64,000 nt of DNA from assembly GCA_905178155.1 (NCBI GenBank), contig CAJINV010000018.1, positions 6,479 through 70,478 of the forward strand, read 5' to 3'. The stretch comes from Amoebophrya sp. A120. Lineage: Eukaryota; Sar; Dinophyceae; Syndiniales; Amoebophryaceae. Within the stretch, counting starts at the first letter, position 1. Each line of letters begins with the position of its first letter. Shown one piece after another: positions 23,015-35,000 of the stretch. Both the position numbers and the translations under genes were made by a program. A model generated the notes under the pieces. That model did no database searches and had not been told where the DNA came from. It saw only the letters and a program-made list of their open reading frames with translations.

Positions 23015-23170
23015 AACAAGTTTTCGGCCGACAAATCTCAGGCTGCCAAAATTGCCCTCGCATCCAAGAATAGGTCCTTCGAGTTTCATTGTCCAAATTC
23101 CACTTTTGGAAGCGTTGTCGACAGGCAACGCATGCTTCCGAAAGCGCAAAGAGATCAAGGATTGTTTCTT
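23015..23170. repeat. Dispersed repeat gamma
   Basis: Starts TTTTCGGCCGACAAATCTC and ends with AAAGCGCAAAGAGATCAAGG. The longest copies are this one, 30615-30790 and 46475-46640. Confidence 0.75.
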
Positions 23171-23707
23171 TTCTTGAAACATTTGTTCGGAGAAGTCGCA
23201 ATATCTAATATCTCGGGAAGTTGATGACTTTCGGCTGTGGGTATCTATCCGCGGGAAAAAAAGACAATAAGCAAAATTCAAAAACGGCCATTTAGGTAAA
23301 GCAGGTGGGTATGTAGTTCTGCTTCAAAGTAGTACCAAACGCCTGTTCACAAGCGGTACGATGTGTGCACGTCGGGCAAGCGCACAAATCTCTCTATCGC
23401 CATCCGTCACCAACCATAATGGACAAGATGCGACGCGGGAAAGGGCTCACACTCCGTTTGTTCCACGAAGCGGCACTATGGAACAAGAGAAATTTGCACC
23501 ACCGTCAGCTTCTCTTATGCCCTATGCCTGTTCATTTTCACCATCATCATGACATCGTCATCAAGATATGTTGACTCGGAACTGATACAGCATGCAAGTC
23601 CAGCCGCAAGCTCGTCGAGGAGCCACGCATCGCCACACAAGATAATTGTCTTCTTCCCAGAGTCAGAAACTATGGCAAAAGGGTGTGACGAGAAATCGGA
23701 AGGCTAA

Positions 23708-25621
23708 TCATGCAAAGGCACGCTGATCAAGGTCTGTTTTCTTGTTTTTTTTTAACTGCGCGAGGATCGGATCTACCTGAGCCAGGTACTTTCGTTTGTC
23801 GTCCTCATCGTCCTGCAGGTCGAGTCGAAAAGGTAGATCTGCATGCTCGCGAAAGAACTCGACGAGAAATTCTAGTGTTTTGTACGTATCCAACCAGTCG
23901 GTTTGAAGTTTGTTTAATTTGTCATCCGGAAAGGAAAACCGCACGACGCCGAGTTTCTGTAGGAGCGGGATGTTCTTTTCGGTAAAAAATGCTTGCATCA
24001 ATTCCACGTACAGCACGAGGTTCTGGTCGACCATGAACCAGAGGTCGATTCCCTGGGCATCGGGTTTATTCAACAGAATGAACTTCAAATCTTCGACGGC
24101 CTGCTGGAAAACATCGGCGTCATGAACACCCCAGATGCGGAACCGCTGGATAGGGGCCGTGGACTCCGCAATATCATCGCGCATTCTGGCCAAGACCGCC
24201 GGAGTGAGCGTGAGAGTGCTCAAAGACTTGCTGCTGTCGGTTTTCAGATATTCACGTATTTCGTCGAGCCCCTCATCGATCAATGGTTGCGCGTAAGCGT
24301 CTGGTGACTTGCTAGTCAATCCGTTTCGGATTTCCCAGCGAGGTGCCTGGAGAGTTTCCTCGTCAGACTCAGCGTCGACCACGACAAGGTCCTGCAAGCC
24401 TCGAAGCTTCATCAAAGCACCACCAATGCCCCGTAAATTTCCGCCGACGACGAAGAGTTTCTTCAGCGTGGCTGCAGCGTGGTCGTTCTGGGCTAACGGC
24501 TGCCACACTAACGCTTCGAGGGTCTGCCCCGTCTTTCCATTCCAATAAACTTCGAGCTCCTCCAGCTGCGGAGCATGCCGAAAGAATTCTCCGAAGCCGT
24601 TCTGGATTGCGTCCTCATTAAAATGCTCGTGGGCATCGGCACCGTCCTCGGAGGCGTGGAGGAAGATTGCAAAACGCTTTACCGCGGCAAAAAGCAGCGC
24701 GCACGGGTTCGGGCGTTTGGAGTTGGCCGCCAGGAAGCCGAAGAACTTCTTTTGCTTTTCTGCTGGCCATTCGTCAGTCCATTGAGCTTTTGTATTTTTG
24801 TCCATGAAAGTGCCACGACATTCCAGTTTTAGATTTTCGATTTCGCCCAAACTGAGGCAATCCCGAAAATACGACGGGTTTCTAAACAGCAGGTATTTTC
24901 CAAGGGGTAAAATCTCCCATGGTGGTTCTTTTAGTGTCGGGCTATCGCTGGGCCCAGAAATGGCATCGCTGACTTCGAATTGCAACCGCCCGGAGCCATG
25001 CTGAGATCCTTCACCCCCAATGACGTCCATTGCATCCTGATATTTGAATGTTTTGTCTCGTCGTGCTTTTCTGAGAATTTGCTGTGATATACATTGACGC
25101 ACGAATGCAAGGTGATAATTTCGTTGGGGTGGTACGAGAGCACATTTCTTTGCATTATCAACGTGATTCGACGCCTCGCCCACCATATCTGCACTTCGAG
25201 CGATGTACAATAACTAAGTAATCAATGGCATGTGGGTCAAGATTTACACACGAATCCTTTGTACCGAGATATCGGCGGCTCCTGCCGCAGGGATTAACTC
25301 CCGAAATTTGATCGTCAGCGGATTGCGCTCCAGTACTGCGTCTTCTCCCGTCGCCGAACTCACGACTCTGTCCAGGCTGACACAAGACCAGTGCCACGGT
25401 GCAGACGTTGCGTCTTCTTGCTTCAGCTGATCGTGGATCACTTTTCGCAGGTGCGGCACGTAAACTTCATCAGTGCCAGGACGTAGGGGAATGTTGTGTT
25501 TGTCCACCAGAACCTCTCGGACCTCCCCTGACCTCCTCAAGAGGGAAATCGGAACCGGGGCGGCTCCAGGGCCGGCGCGCATCATTGTTGCTGCTATCAC
25601 CGAAGCGGATATGGCTACCAC
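23708..25621 (-). CDS. Family L (LRR-like) protein, copy 2
   Basis: Exons 25621-25265 and 25036-23708 are joined in phase 0 across a 228-bp intron with donor TCG|GTAC and acceptor ATATCAG|, matching copy 1; about 561 residues. Exon 1 has RRSGEVREVLVD and VYVPHLRKVIHDQL, conserved in copy 1 (GGVREVQ, VYVPHLRKVIHEHL). Exon 2 has LKLECRGTF, LEELEVYWNG, LKKLFVVGGNLRGIG, LSTLTLTPAVL and RFRIWGVHD, then an acidic/basic C-terminus. The open frame extends upstream of the acceptor into the intron, so the longest open frame overstates the protein start. LRR-like structure is inferred from leucine spacing. Confidence 0.8.
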
Positions 25622-26484
25622 GGCGACAATGCGAGGAAAACGAAACTTCGTAAGATGGAATCAGAAGCACACCGGACTAAGCAACTCGCTAACCGCATTG
25701 AGTTTGTCGTTCAAAAAAAAATTGTGAAACGAGACGGAGAACCACGACGCATAATCTGACTTATGCCTGCTACCTGGGCTAGTTGTTTCTTGCTACAGGA
25801 GCGATTCGTCTCTCGAGACATTCGGCAAAAATGCGTGTCCGAAACTGGCAGTCTTTTGCTATTGTCAGGAATGATCCCAGTGATCATCTGAACTGTTTTT
25901 AATTTTTTCCGTTCATCGACCCTCTGATCCTTCGTCCGCCTTCCCGGAGATGATCATCTTTCTATCCAGGAACGGAATTATAGGTGCCTTGTTTCCAAAT
26001 ATTTGCGAGCTTGATTTGGTGCGAGAATCCTTGCAGAATGACTATACACAGCCTCCCGAAACTCGCTTGGACATCGTGGTGACACATCGCTCTTTCCTAC
26101 AGAGAAAACAGCCATCACTGACTGAAATCGACACGACTTGACCGAGTCTAGGAGAAAGAAGGGTGAAACAATGAAGTGCACAAGTCCCGTTCAATGTTTC
26201 GAGAATCGCGTACAGCAGCGTGATTCGTCGAAAGTAAGATTTTCAGTAAGCGACAAAAACATGAGGGGTGTTCTTCTTCTTTCAGCTCTTGGACATATGC
26301 TCTCTGATTTGTGAAGAAAGTAGCCGTCTCGAAAGAACGGCCTATCAAATGCGCCACTTATCTTCGCTTCGGGGCTACGCGTTCCACGAAGTTCCATTTT
26401 GAGACAGTACTTGTGGCGGCCACCGTAATATGATGTTTTGTTTTTGTGTACAGGTAAAGTGTTTATATCAAATCAGTACTGGTT
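25622..26484. other. Intergenic with repeat beta
   Basis: A beta copy at 26018-26145. No gene seen. Confidence 0.5.
26018..26145. repeat. Dispersed repeat beta
   Basis: More diverged copy of 19435-19560, keeping GCGAGAATCCTTGCAGAATG. Confidence 0.65.
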
Positions 26485-27937
26485 TTATTCCACATCCGAA
26501 AACCCTCGGTCCGGGCCATTCTCTCGTCGCAGTGGCGATGACGCCGGGTCCACCAGCATCGTCGCCGCCAACTCGGGGCTTGTCGCCCACGCATATTTTA
26601 ACGGCATATCTCCACCGAAGAGGTCTAGCTTCAATGGCAGTGCGGGCTCCGACCCGAAATGCTCGCGCAGGCGCCTCGCTGCTGCGACAGCAGCCTCTCC
26701 TTGCCACGGTAGCGGCAGGACGTTGAACTCAGACACGGTGTGTGAATTTCCATTCTGCAAGGCCAGCGTCTTTGTGGCGGAGAATCGAGCGAAAGCTATC
26801 TTCTCCAACATTGGGAGGTTTTCAATTCGCAGGAAATCATCCAGCAGGGTAGGTTCTTCGTGTGGTATCCCAATGAAAAAAATCCCAGTACAACTCCACG
26901 ACCAATCAAGCTCCAAAAATCTGCTATTGCTACGGTCTTCCTGCGTCCTGGAGGCACGGCTAACAAACTTTTTTCTGTTTTTAGGCTACTTTCACCTGCT
27001 GTTGCAAAAATAATGAGGGATGTCAGGGCCACTCGACAAGTCCAGCGAGTTTCCCTTCCTCCTCATTACCAAATCAATTTGCTTCCATGCTAACACTGCA
27101 ATGCTTGATGCTGTTTGCAGTGCGTGACGTAGGGGAAGATTTTGACCAAGATACCGGTGGTGAACCCTCCGAACATAAACCATACGTCGAACAAGGGGGG
27201 CTGGTCGTCAGCGGATGCCTTGTTCGCGACAATATATTTCAAATCCAGCAAAGCCTGCTGGTACACGGTGAGATCAGGCTTCTCAGCGGTGCGTGCGTTT
27301 TTTCTCTTGTGTTCTTCGTAGTACTGAAAGGTCGCGTCGCGGTACTGCAGATTCTGTGGCCGGTCCTCGAAAATGCCCCAGATTCTGATGCGGTAAATTG
27401 GCGCTGCTGACGCGGCAATGGCGTCTCGGAGGGAATGCAGTACAGCCGGCGTTACAGTGAGCGTGTGCAAGTTTTCAGGCCGCGTCATCGGTGGGAAAAG
27501 ATTTTCCTCGCCCTACTTGCAAGCGACGTTTTTGTTGCGTTGTGCGGAGACGTCCAGTCTTGTTGCTGTACGAAGTGCAAAATTCAGAAAAGGAGAATAT
27601 CTTGTCGAAGCGAAAATTTGCGCGAATTTCCTCATCATGACAAAATGGAAAAAGGACCATGCTAATTCCAACAACAAGGTTATATGTGCCTGAGTGCGCG
27701 CAGGCAATTTTCTGCAAATGTGGTTCGGAAAATGTTGTCGTCGATAACAGCATGCAAAAACTCCTGAATCGTAGCCAAAGTGTCGTCGCCGAGTGGTTTC
27801 GCTTCCCCGGACCGCAGGCGCTCCGGACCGCCGTACCGAACTGCGCCAAACTGATGTTTTTGCGCGTTATGCAGCAAAGCAAGCTGTTCTGGTCCTCCTT
27901 CGTGTTGCGCTCTGCCGCACTTTCTGAGATACATTTA

Positions 27938-28812
27938 GAGGCTGTGCAACAATTGGACCCCCTTTCGCCAAGGCGAAAGGGGGGGGGGTAGGTTGGTCCG
28001 ATTCCGGAGGACGGGAGCGGGCACCCCGACGCAAGGGTGCAAGGTGCTCCCGGCGGTCTCGCCTCACAACAGACTGTCTGTCGAACGCCCGGCGGCTCTT
28101 CTTCGTGTGGCGCCTTCGCAAGGGGCGGCCAGTTGTTGGCTGGTTGGCAGTAGGCGCACAGGCACGCGCACTACGCAACGAGGCCGAAGCCAAACGCCTG
28201 CTATCTATGGGCGCGCTCCGAACCCGGCGCGCCGTAACATGTGAGCGCGCGCAGGACCAGGAGGGCGCGCGCCCACGCTGTTTTTTTTTCGCATTCCGAG
28301 CAGGAAGTCGCATCGGGCCGATTGCAGACGCCCCAGCCATGTGTTGGCCCCGGGCTCCGCGTGCTGCTCGGGGGTGCTTGTGCGTGCGCCCGAAGTTTTT
28401 TTTTGCCCCTTGTTGTGAGGCGCTGGCGGAGGCGGGGAGGGAGGCATGCGCGCGCTGTCAGGGCCGGCGACTACAGATGTAGGCATGTTGCAGTGCGATG
28501 CGAACGTAGCCGCACCGGGCGCGCGCAGCGCGGCCCGCAAAATTTGCTACATTACGCGCGCGCAGGAGCGACACATAAAAGGAACATAGCAGGGGGCGCG
28601 CGCAGCGCGAATTTTTTTTCAATTCCGGCAGCACGAGGACGAGCACAGGACGCAACCCAAGGCCCGCTCGCAGCGGGCACGCGTCCCGCAATTTTTTTTA
28701 CTGCGCACGGCTCCCGGCGAAAGGGGGGGGGGGAGGGGGGAGGTTGGTCTCCAGCGGGCCGCTACCCCCCCTTTCGCCATGGCGAAAGGGGGTCCAATTG
28801 TTGCGCAGCCTC
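27938..28812. mobile_element. 875-bp non-autonomous DNA transposon with 32-bp inverted ends
   Basis: The two ends are 32-bp inverted repeats starting GAGGCTGYGCAACAATTGG with a single difference. TTA flanks both sides (27935-27937 and 28813-28815). Each end also folds on itself: CCCCCTTTCGCC is followed by its complement after two bases. The interior is very GC-rich, with CGCGCGCAGCG-type motifs and T-runs, and has no transposase. A TTA duplication would suit PIF/Harbinger-type elements, but the family is not proven. It lies in an intron of family L copy 4. Confidence 0.85.
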
Positions 28813-29212
28813 TTACATTTGATTAAGTCCGAATATCACCGGGCAGGGAAAGTCACGAGAAGAAATCGAATTCTTCTGCAATGCAAATGAAGTTTCTTTG
28901 TTTTGCGTCAAACGTATTATAGTCATGCAAAAGTGTTTGTGTTGCTTCTTTATTTGAGATGTCCTAGTTTCTAGATGAGCCTCAGTGTGGAACGCTGTAA
29001 AACGACAGGGGACGCAGCACATTTTTCTGTCGACATAGGTGATCTCATTCGTCCAGTCGAACACCCACAGTTCCTCCAAACGCTGAAACTTGGGCAACGC
29101 CGCCCGAAGTCCTGCCTGATTGCCGCCGACGACGGAGAGAAACTTGAGCGTCTCTCGCACTCGCTCGTTCACGGACAGCGGGGTCCACACACAATCGCTG
29201 ATTGAGTCTTCG

Positions 29213-29464
29213 TATTCAATGCAAATATGTCCGGGTCTGGAAGAATGTAAGTTTGTCATGCTTGGTTTACATGCCCCTTAAATCTGTAATGCAGAAGCAG
29301 AAAAAACGCCTATTACCTGTCATGCAAAAACGCAATTTGTCATGCGAAAAGCGAAACAGAGAGGAGCTCAAAAAATTGTCATGCGTAGCTGGGTATTGCA
29401 GTGTGCCCACCAATCACAAACTAGCATCACAAATTTCGAGACCCATGCATATTTGCACAGGATA
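29213..29464. mobile_element. Introner family A in family L copy 4
   Basis: 252 bp. The left end reads ATGCAAATATGTCCGGGTCT and the right end is its imperfect complement, so the ends have decayed. Flanks CTTCG and CTTTG suggest a 5-bp duplication. Family L copy 3 has the uninterrupted site near 21715, and removal of element plus one flank restores a colinear protein. In-register donor/acceptor would be TA/AG, not GT/AG. Confidence 0.8.
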
Positions 29465-30334
29465 CTTTGTGTGTCCCGTCGAAGAAAACTTCCAAACTCT
29501 CCAAAGACCGCACGTGCTGAAAAAACTCGGCCAAATAGGTTCTCATGATGCTGCTGTCGAATCTTGCCTGCGGGGAGGTCTTGTGGAAGTCATCCGGCGT
29601 CAGGAGAAGTTGCAAATGTCGGATTGGTCGAACTTCGTCACCTGGCTGCGTGGGGTGCGGCAGCTTTGCGTTCTGCGCAAGTGCCGCAAAAAAGGTCTGC
29701 TGGTCCTCTACGTCGATCGCCCGCTCAATGCCATAGCAGTTCGTGCCACGGAGGTCCAACCTCACGCTTTCCTCGGCGCCATTCACGAGATCATCCTGCA
29801 GGGATTGCAGATCTTCCTGTATGCGGTCGCCTATCGGAGGCAACAAGAAGTTGAAATCCATTCTCACAACTACCACCAGAAAAGGACAGATCGCGCTCAA
29901 CGATGTGCGGCGCACGCGGTTGAACTACAAGGTTTTGCGGTTCGTCTTCCAAACAGACGGACTGATAGGCACTGTGGCCCGGTTCTTCGGAAAATTCAGG
30001 GTCAGATCCCGGAAAATTTGGGCAGGACACGCCATTTTTCTTTTACGCACATATTACCAACAGATAGCAAAATTCGAAAGGACAGAAAATTCACAATATT
30101 GAGGGCTAGTGTAAATAATCGAGAAGTCGAAAAATACGGACCCGCAGGAAAGCACTTAGTATTTTGCGTTGGTTCCGTGTGTGTGTCCCGAGGTGGATTG
30201 GTATTTGGAACGGGGGTCAATGTGACGGCAGGACAAATGATCCTTTTTTCATGTTCCCGGTGATGATCATCGCGATCTTTTTATTCATCTGGAGCCGAAA
30301 TATGAGTATGTTGCTTCCACCAAGCATGTTTTCG

Positions 30335-30450
30335 ATCTGGTGCGAGAATCCTTGCAGACTGATCTTGCTTCGGCATGATCGTGGTGACCACACGTCGCTC
30401 TGTTCTACACAAAAAAAAGCCATTACCGATTCAGATTGACGCGACTTGAC
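30335..30450. repeat. Dispersed repeat beta
   Basis: Copy of 22780-22910. Confidence 0.7.
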
Positions 30451-30614
30451 TTTAGATCCCGGTTGTGACAATAAGACTTTGGCCCCGTGCGGGAGCGCGC
30501 AGAAAGCCGCCTCGCGACCGGTGAAAAGCGGCGTTATCTGCAGTGCACAGAACTTCCGTCGCGGCTAATCGACGGGCACAGCTCGCAGCTATCCTATTTC
30601 TAGTAGGGAACAAC

Positions 30615-30790
30615 AAGTTTTCGGCCGACAAATGTCAGGCTGCGAAGACTGCCTTCGTTCGCGTCCAAGAATATGTTGTCCAAATTCGCGTCCATTCGGG
30701 TCTCATTGTCCACATACCACTTTTGGAAGCGTCGTTGACAGCCAAGGTGGGTTTCCGAAAGCATAAAGAGATTAAGGACTGTCATTTCTC
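30615..30790. repeat. Dispersed repeat gamma
   Basis: Copy of 46475-46640; both keep TTTTCGGCCGACAAA and the GGAAGCGTCGT core. Confidence 0.75.
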
Positions 30791-31331
30791 TTGAAACGTT
30801 ATGGCTTCATCTCCTCACGAATCTCGCGGAGAAGATCAAATAAGGCATTCTACCTAGCGCTCCACGCACGTTCTGTTCCTCTAATAAGTTGCTCTCCACG
30901 CACGTTCTGTTCATCAAATAAGGCGCTCCAGTGCTGCGCTCTCGTTATTCATTTCGATTCGAATCAAAAAGCAACAACTTTATCTACGTGGCCGGAAAAG
31001 CAACAAAGCAGATGACAAGGGCCGCAGTTGGCTCTCTATACTTCCTAGCTTCAAAACCAATGCAAGTTTCCCTGCTACAACATCAAAATGTCAAAAAAAC
31101 TTGAGAGCTGTGCTTCCATCCTCGCCACTGTTGTCGGTGCGTTGTATAAAAGGCTGCTCGCCCAGTCCGACAATTTAAGCTTTGAAGAAGAGGAGGAAGG
31201 CGAGCTTCCACTGCTCCTATATTTTCACGCACTCCTCGGCGGTTACCGTGTTGTTACCGTGACAAAGTAGAGCCGTGTTTGCGCTTACGCCCCCTCGTTG
31301 GCGGGCGTACGTAGGCGACAAGATCAGCTCG

Positions 31332-32066
31332 TTAAATGTGCCAGATCTTCGTTGGCCCGCTTCGCTTGAGCGCGCCTTTGTCCTGTTGTGTTTCCTGTCC
31401 TTGTTGTGTTCCCTGTTCCTGTTGCTTAGTTCTCTCTTCCTGTTGTGTTCTTTGTCCGTGTTGCAGCGTCGGATCATCGGGGGTCGTTTGTTGTCCCCCC
31501 GTGGTCCTCTGGGTCTTGGTTTGTGTTTGTTCTCCCCCCGTGGCTGGGGCCTCAACTGGAACAGTGGGCGACGTCGTCCCACCAATACATGACGAAGCTT
31601 CTCCTCCCGTTGTTCCACCAGCAGTGCACGTGTGTTGTCCACCGCCGCCTGTTGGCCCGCTTGTAGCTCCACCACCGGAATTACTAGTACCTGCAGCGCC
31701 TGCTTCTGCGCTACCAGTGCCCGTTCCGGCCCCGGGCAGCGCCTGTGTACCAGGCGTCGTCGAAAAAGCCGCGCCAGTTTCTTGCTGGTCAACTTCAGTT
31801 GCCGCACCTGCGGCTGTTCCGGATGAACCGGCTTGGTCCGGTTGGGTAGGAGGTCCTGCTTGTCCCCCGGACGGGGCGGAGTGTGGAATGATAACCGCAG
31901 CTGCTCCTTGTCCTCCCATAGAGGAATGATTAGCACCAACTGCTCCACCTTGTCCTGCCGGAGTGGAATTATCACCGGCATCTTGGGCGGCGAAAGTTCC
32001 CACTTGTAGTCCAGACGATGCGAAGCCTGGGAGTATCGTGAAAGTTCCGCCTGCTCCAGCACTGCC
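31332..32066 (-). CDS. Gene B exon 15 (last)
   Basis: 245 codons with stop. Gly/Ala/Thr/Ser-rich, including GTGTGSAEAGAAGTS, then TTSPTVPVEAPATGG, Thr/Gln-rich repeats and a KRSGPTKIW tail. Related to the last exon of gene C (48174-47160) and to gene E around 58.1-57.6 kb. The KRSGPTKIW peptide also ends exon 13, so the segment was duplicated within the gene. Confidence 0.75.
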   Translation of the reverse strand, partial: GSAGAGGTFTILPGFASSGLQVGTFAAQDAGDNSTPAGQGGAVGANHSSMGGQGAAAVIIPHSAPSGGQAGPPTQPDQAGSSGTAAGAATEVDQQETGAAFSTTPGTQALPGAGTGTGSAEAGAAGTSNSGGGATSGPTGGGGQHTCTAGGTTGGEASSCIGGTTSPTVPVEAPATGGEQTQTKTQRTTGGQQTTPDDPTLQHGQRTQQEERTKQQEQGTQQGQETQQDKGALKRSGPTKIWHI

Positions 32067-35000
32067 ACCACTTATTGTGAGGAATGTTCCCCCCTTCGCA
32101 TATCGAAAACGAGATTTGTGTTGCTGTATTTGAGTACACAACTCGACTTGTATAGCTAGAAGGCCAAGAGATGCAGTTGCTCCCTCATTTGTTGGCAATT
32201 TGTCATGCTGCTTCCCGTTTCCAGTTGCTTCGTATCATTCTGAACACGCAAAGTTTTCCTACACCAGGCAGCACTTACAGTCCACATCTCTTCCCTTCTA
32301 CCATGACAGCGTGACTTGTGATCACAAATAATGCTACACAAGTCCCCCTCTGAGTACGGGGAGGGGGGATTTTTCATTTCGATACCACTTCCGCTGCCTC
32401 TAGAAAAGCCACCTCGAGGACCCGAACTACTAGCACCACCCTGGTGCAGTCCCTCTAATGACTGACTGGCGTCTTCTACCGGAACAGTGCTATGCTCCCC
32501 TGTGCCCCGCACCGCTGCCATCACCGCGCTGCCTGCATCCGCCGCGCTGCCATCCCGCTGCAGCGCGTCGCGGAAGATCAGATCTTGGATCGGCCTGTGC
32601 ACTGCAAATGTGTCCGGTTCTGGAAATTTGTGACGCTCGGCGAAATGCGGATGGCGGAAACACTTCCGAATGCTGCCCAGCATGTCAACTTACCAGAGCG
32701 CTTTCTCTTAGACAGTCCGCATGAGAAGCTGCGTTTTTGCATGACAAAAGAGGAGGCGACTTTTGTTGGTTTGGCAATTCAGATTTCCGACGAATGTCAT
32801 AAAGCTAGCGTTACAAGTTCCAACTTTCCAGATCCAGGCAGTACATGTGTATTGGATAGGACCAGATCTTGGTTGGCCCGCTTCGCTTGAACGCGCCCTC
32901 TCCGCGAATCAGTTTGATTACGTCGTCCACTGATAAGTCGGCAAAGAAGTCCGTCGGGTCGATCAAATGGCTATCTAAATCTTCCAGCTGCCTTCGCAAC
33001 TCCTCGCGCTGCGTGTCCATCGTGACACTTTTGGTGATTCCATTGCTATCTAGGTCGTCGACGTCGGATTGGTGTTGCTGTTCAGCGTCGCAGCCTCCAG
33101 TGGCGGAGAATACATCTTCCTCTCCACCATCTGCAGGAGATTTCCTCGCGCCTATAATTTTCTGCAGCGCGTGCAGCTGCTTCGTGATAACCTGCAGCGC
33201 GTCCACCTGCAGCTGGTCGTGCAGTTGTTGCTTCGTGATAACCGCGCCGAGGGACATCAAATTGTAACTGTGGAAAATCTGCGTGGTTTCATCTTTCATG
33301 TTCTTGCCCCCCGCCGCGAGTTGTTGTTCGTCTTGTTGTTCCCCTATGCCCAGGTTCATCTCGTCTTCCGGACTCACGCTGGCAGCTGGGCTTCCGGTCG
33401 AGTCTGCATCCTGCGGAATTTCATGATGTAGCGGGGCCTGCAGCCCCCGCGAAGCAGATCTACTTCCGGCGAGATGTTGACCAAGAAGCCGCTCATTCTC
33501 CTGCTCCGCCTGCAAAGCGACGTCAATTTGTAATGGTGGAAGGGGGCTGCCGATGCCGTGTTGTTGTAGTGCTGCTGGCTGCAGCTGGTGCTCGTGGGGC
33601 GCAGCCTCATCACGCATTCGCCGCACTACGTCCGGTGTGCGTGAAACTGGTCGCGATGGTATCCTGAGTAAAAACGTACCCACACCAGAGTCAAGATGGG
33701 GACTTTGCAACACAAGCCTAGGAGTTTTGGGAGTCACGCATGACAAGATTCAGTCCGTAAGGTAGTGCAAGTTAGCAAGGAAAGCCACATCACAAATCGA
33801 CCTGCTGATCCTGTTCACAGCATCACAAATTCCAAAACACGATTGGAAGTGGCTCTCATGGGGATGCGCATCACAAATGTCTTTGTCATTGCAAATCTGC
33901 ATTACAACTCTGGGGTGGGTACGTTTTTACTCAGGATAGATGGTGAGCCAGAGCCACTTCCTCCCAAAATGCCGAAGGCGTCCGTTCGAAGTTGCTGAGT
34001 ATGAAATGCAAAAGTATCGTACTCGTAGTAATGGCATTCATGCATTACAAATTTTTTTCTTAAGGCAAATCCGCATGAGAAATTTTATTTCTCATGCTGG
34101 GCTAATTTGCAAATGCATTTATACGAGTACGATACTCTTCCAACGCATACTGTGGGCTGACCTGCAGTTGGTTGGCCCGTCGCTCGGACGGGGAAGGGCC
34201 TCGTCTAGGGGTTCGTGGAGGGGAGACCACTTCGCGCGGCACGGCGGGCCTTTGTAACCGTTGCTCCTCCAAGTGCGGCTGCAGGGACTCGACCCACTCG
34301 GCGTTTTGCAACGGTGGGGCATCTACAACTGGTTGTACGCCAGAACCACGAGGACCCTCCTGCTGCTGCTCTACAACTCCGTCAACCCGGCCCAGGAGCA
34401 GCTGTTGCTGCTCGTCGCGCTCGTTCCCTTCTTGTTCTTGTGCAGCGCGACTCCGCACTACTTCTTCGATCGACCGGTACCTCAGTCCCTCCCGCTCCGC
34501 GCGGTCAGCAGCTTCAGACAGGGCAGCGCTGGGACGATGCCGTTCGCCCGCACGGTAACTCGGAGGCGGATCATCTTCGCGTGGGGGCGACGGAGGTGTC
34601 CCGGAAGGTAGTACCGCAGGGGATGGGAGCTGAAAGTTGCTGAGGTTGCTGACACTGCCGTGTTCGGAGGTAGTGCCGTCATCTGCCGCTTGGAGTTCAT
34701 CTCCTGCTGGTCGTGCGGGTTGTAGTACAACTTGTGGTCCTCGTGCCATAGGTGGTGGTGCTGGTCCACCCCCAGCGCCTCCCGCTTCAAGCCCGGCGAG
34801 GCACGCTCGCACGTGTTCTGGATTCACGTCCGGCGGTGGAGCTGCACGCCTCACTTGCTCGAGGCCCACAGGGGACAATATCGTCCCGAAATCGTCTGCG
34901 TGCCCCACAACCGAGTTGCCCGCGGAGCCGGTGGCTGACCTGAAACCGCCCTGCTGCTGCTGCGCGTTCAAAACACCACTATCATCGCGCCGGCGGCTTT

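Larger units (their letters stand above)
22291..23707. other. Intergenic repeats
   Basis: Holds a beta copy (22780-22910) and a full gamma copy (23015-23170). The first 250 bp resemble 30036-30240, the 5' flank of copy 4, so the flank was duplicated with the gene. No gene seen. Confidence 0.55.
26485..30035 (-). pseudogene. Family L copy 4, carrying an introner and a transposon; possibly inactive
   Basis: Exon A is 30035-29929. Exon B is 29862-29465 plus 29207 to about 29010 and is split by an introner. Exon C starts at 27923 after CTCAG|. Exon D lies around 27488-27090 and exon E ends at 26485. The 66-bp A-B intron matches copy 3. Joining exon B across the introner gives FFDGTHKDSISDCVW, colinear with FFGGNEEGSIRDFVW in copy 3. 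An 875-bp inverted-repeat element sits 14 bp before the exon C acceptor. At the start of exon D one base is missing relative to copy 3, giving a stop in the expected frame. It may be a pseudogene or use another acceptor. The last exon is intact. Confidence 0.6.
30036..31331. other. Intergenic repeats beta and gamma
   Basis: Contains beta (30335-30450) and gamma (30615-30790) and a short local repeat of CTCCACGCACGTTCTGTTC at 30860-30920. The segment from about 30790 to 31260 is paralogous to 46640-47095, downstream of the related gene at 47160. No gene seen. Confidence 0.6.

Noticed and set aside
29202-30263. 353-codon plus-strand open frame resembling the one at 21485
   Set aside because: The resemblance only reflects the duplicated family L gene on the other strand, and the frame runs through an introner.
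32577-32880. A 10-bp CAGATCTTGG repeat as the target duplication of the element at 32596
   Set aside because: Using it as the join shifts the reading frame, while the 4-bp GRCC flank keeps frame; the longer match lies in coding sequence on both sides and is probably coincidental or older.
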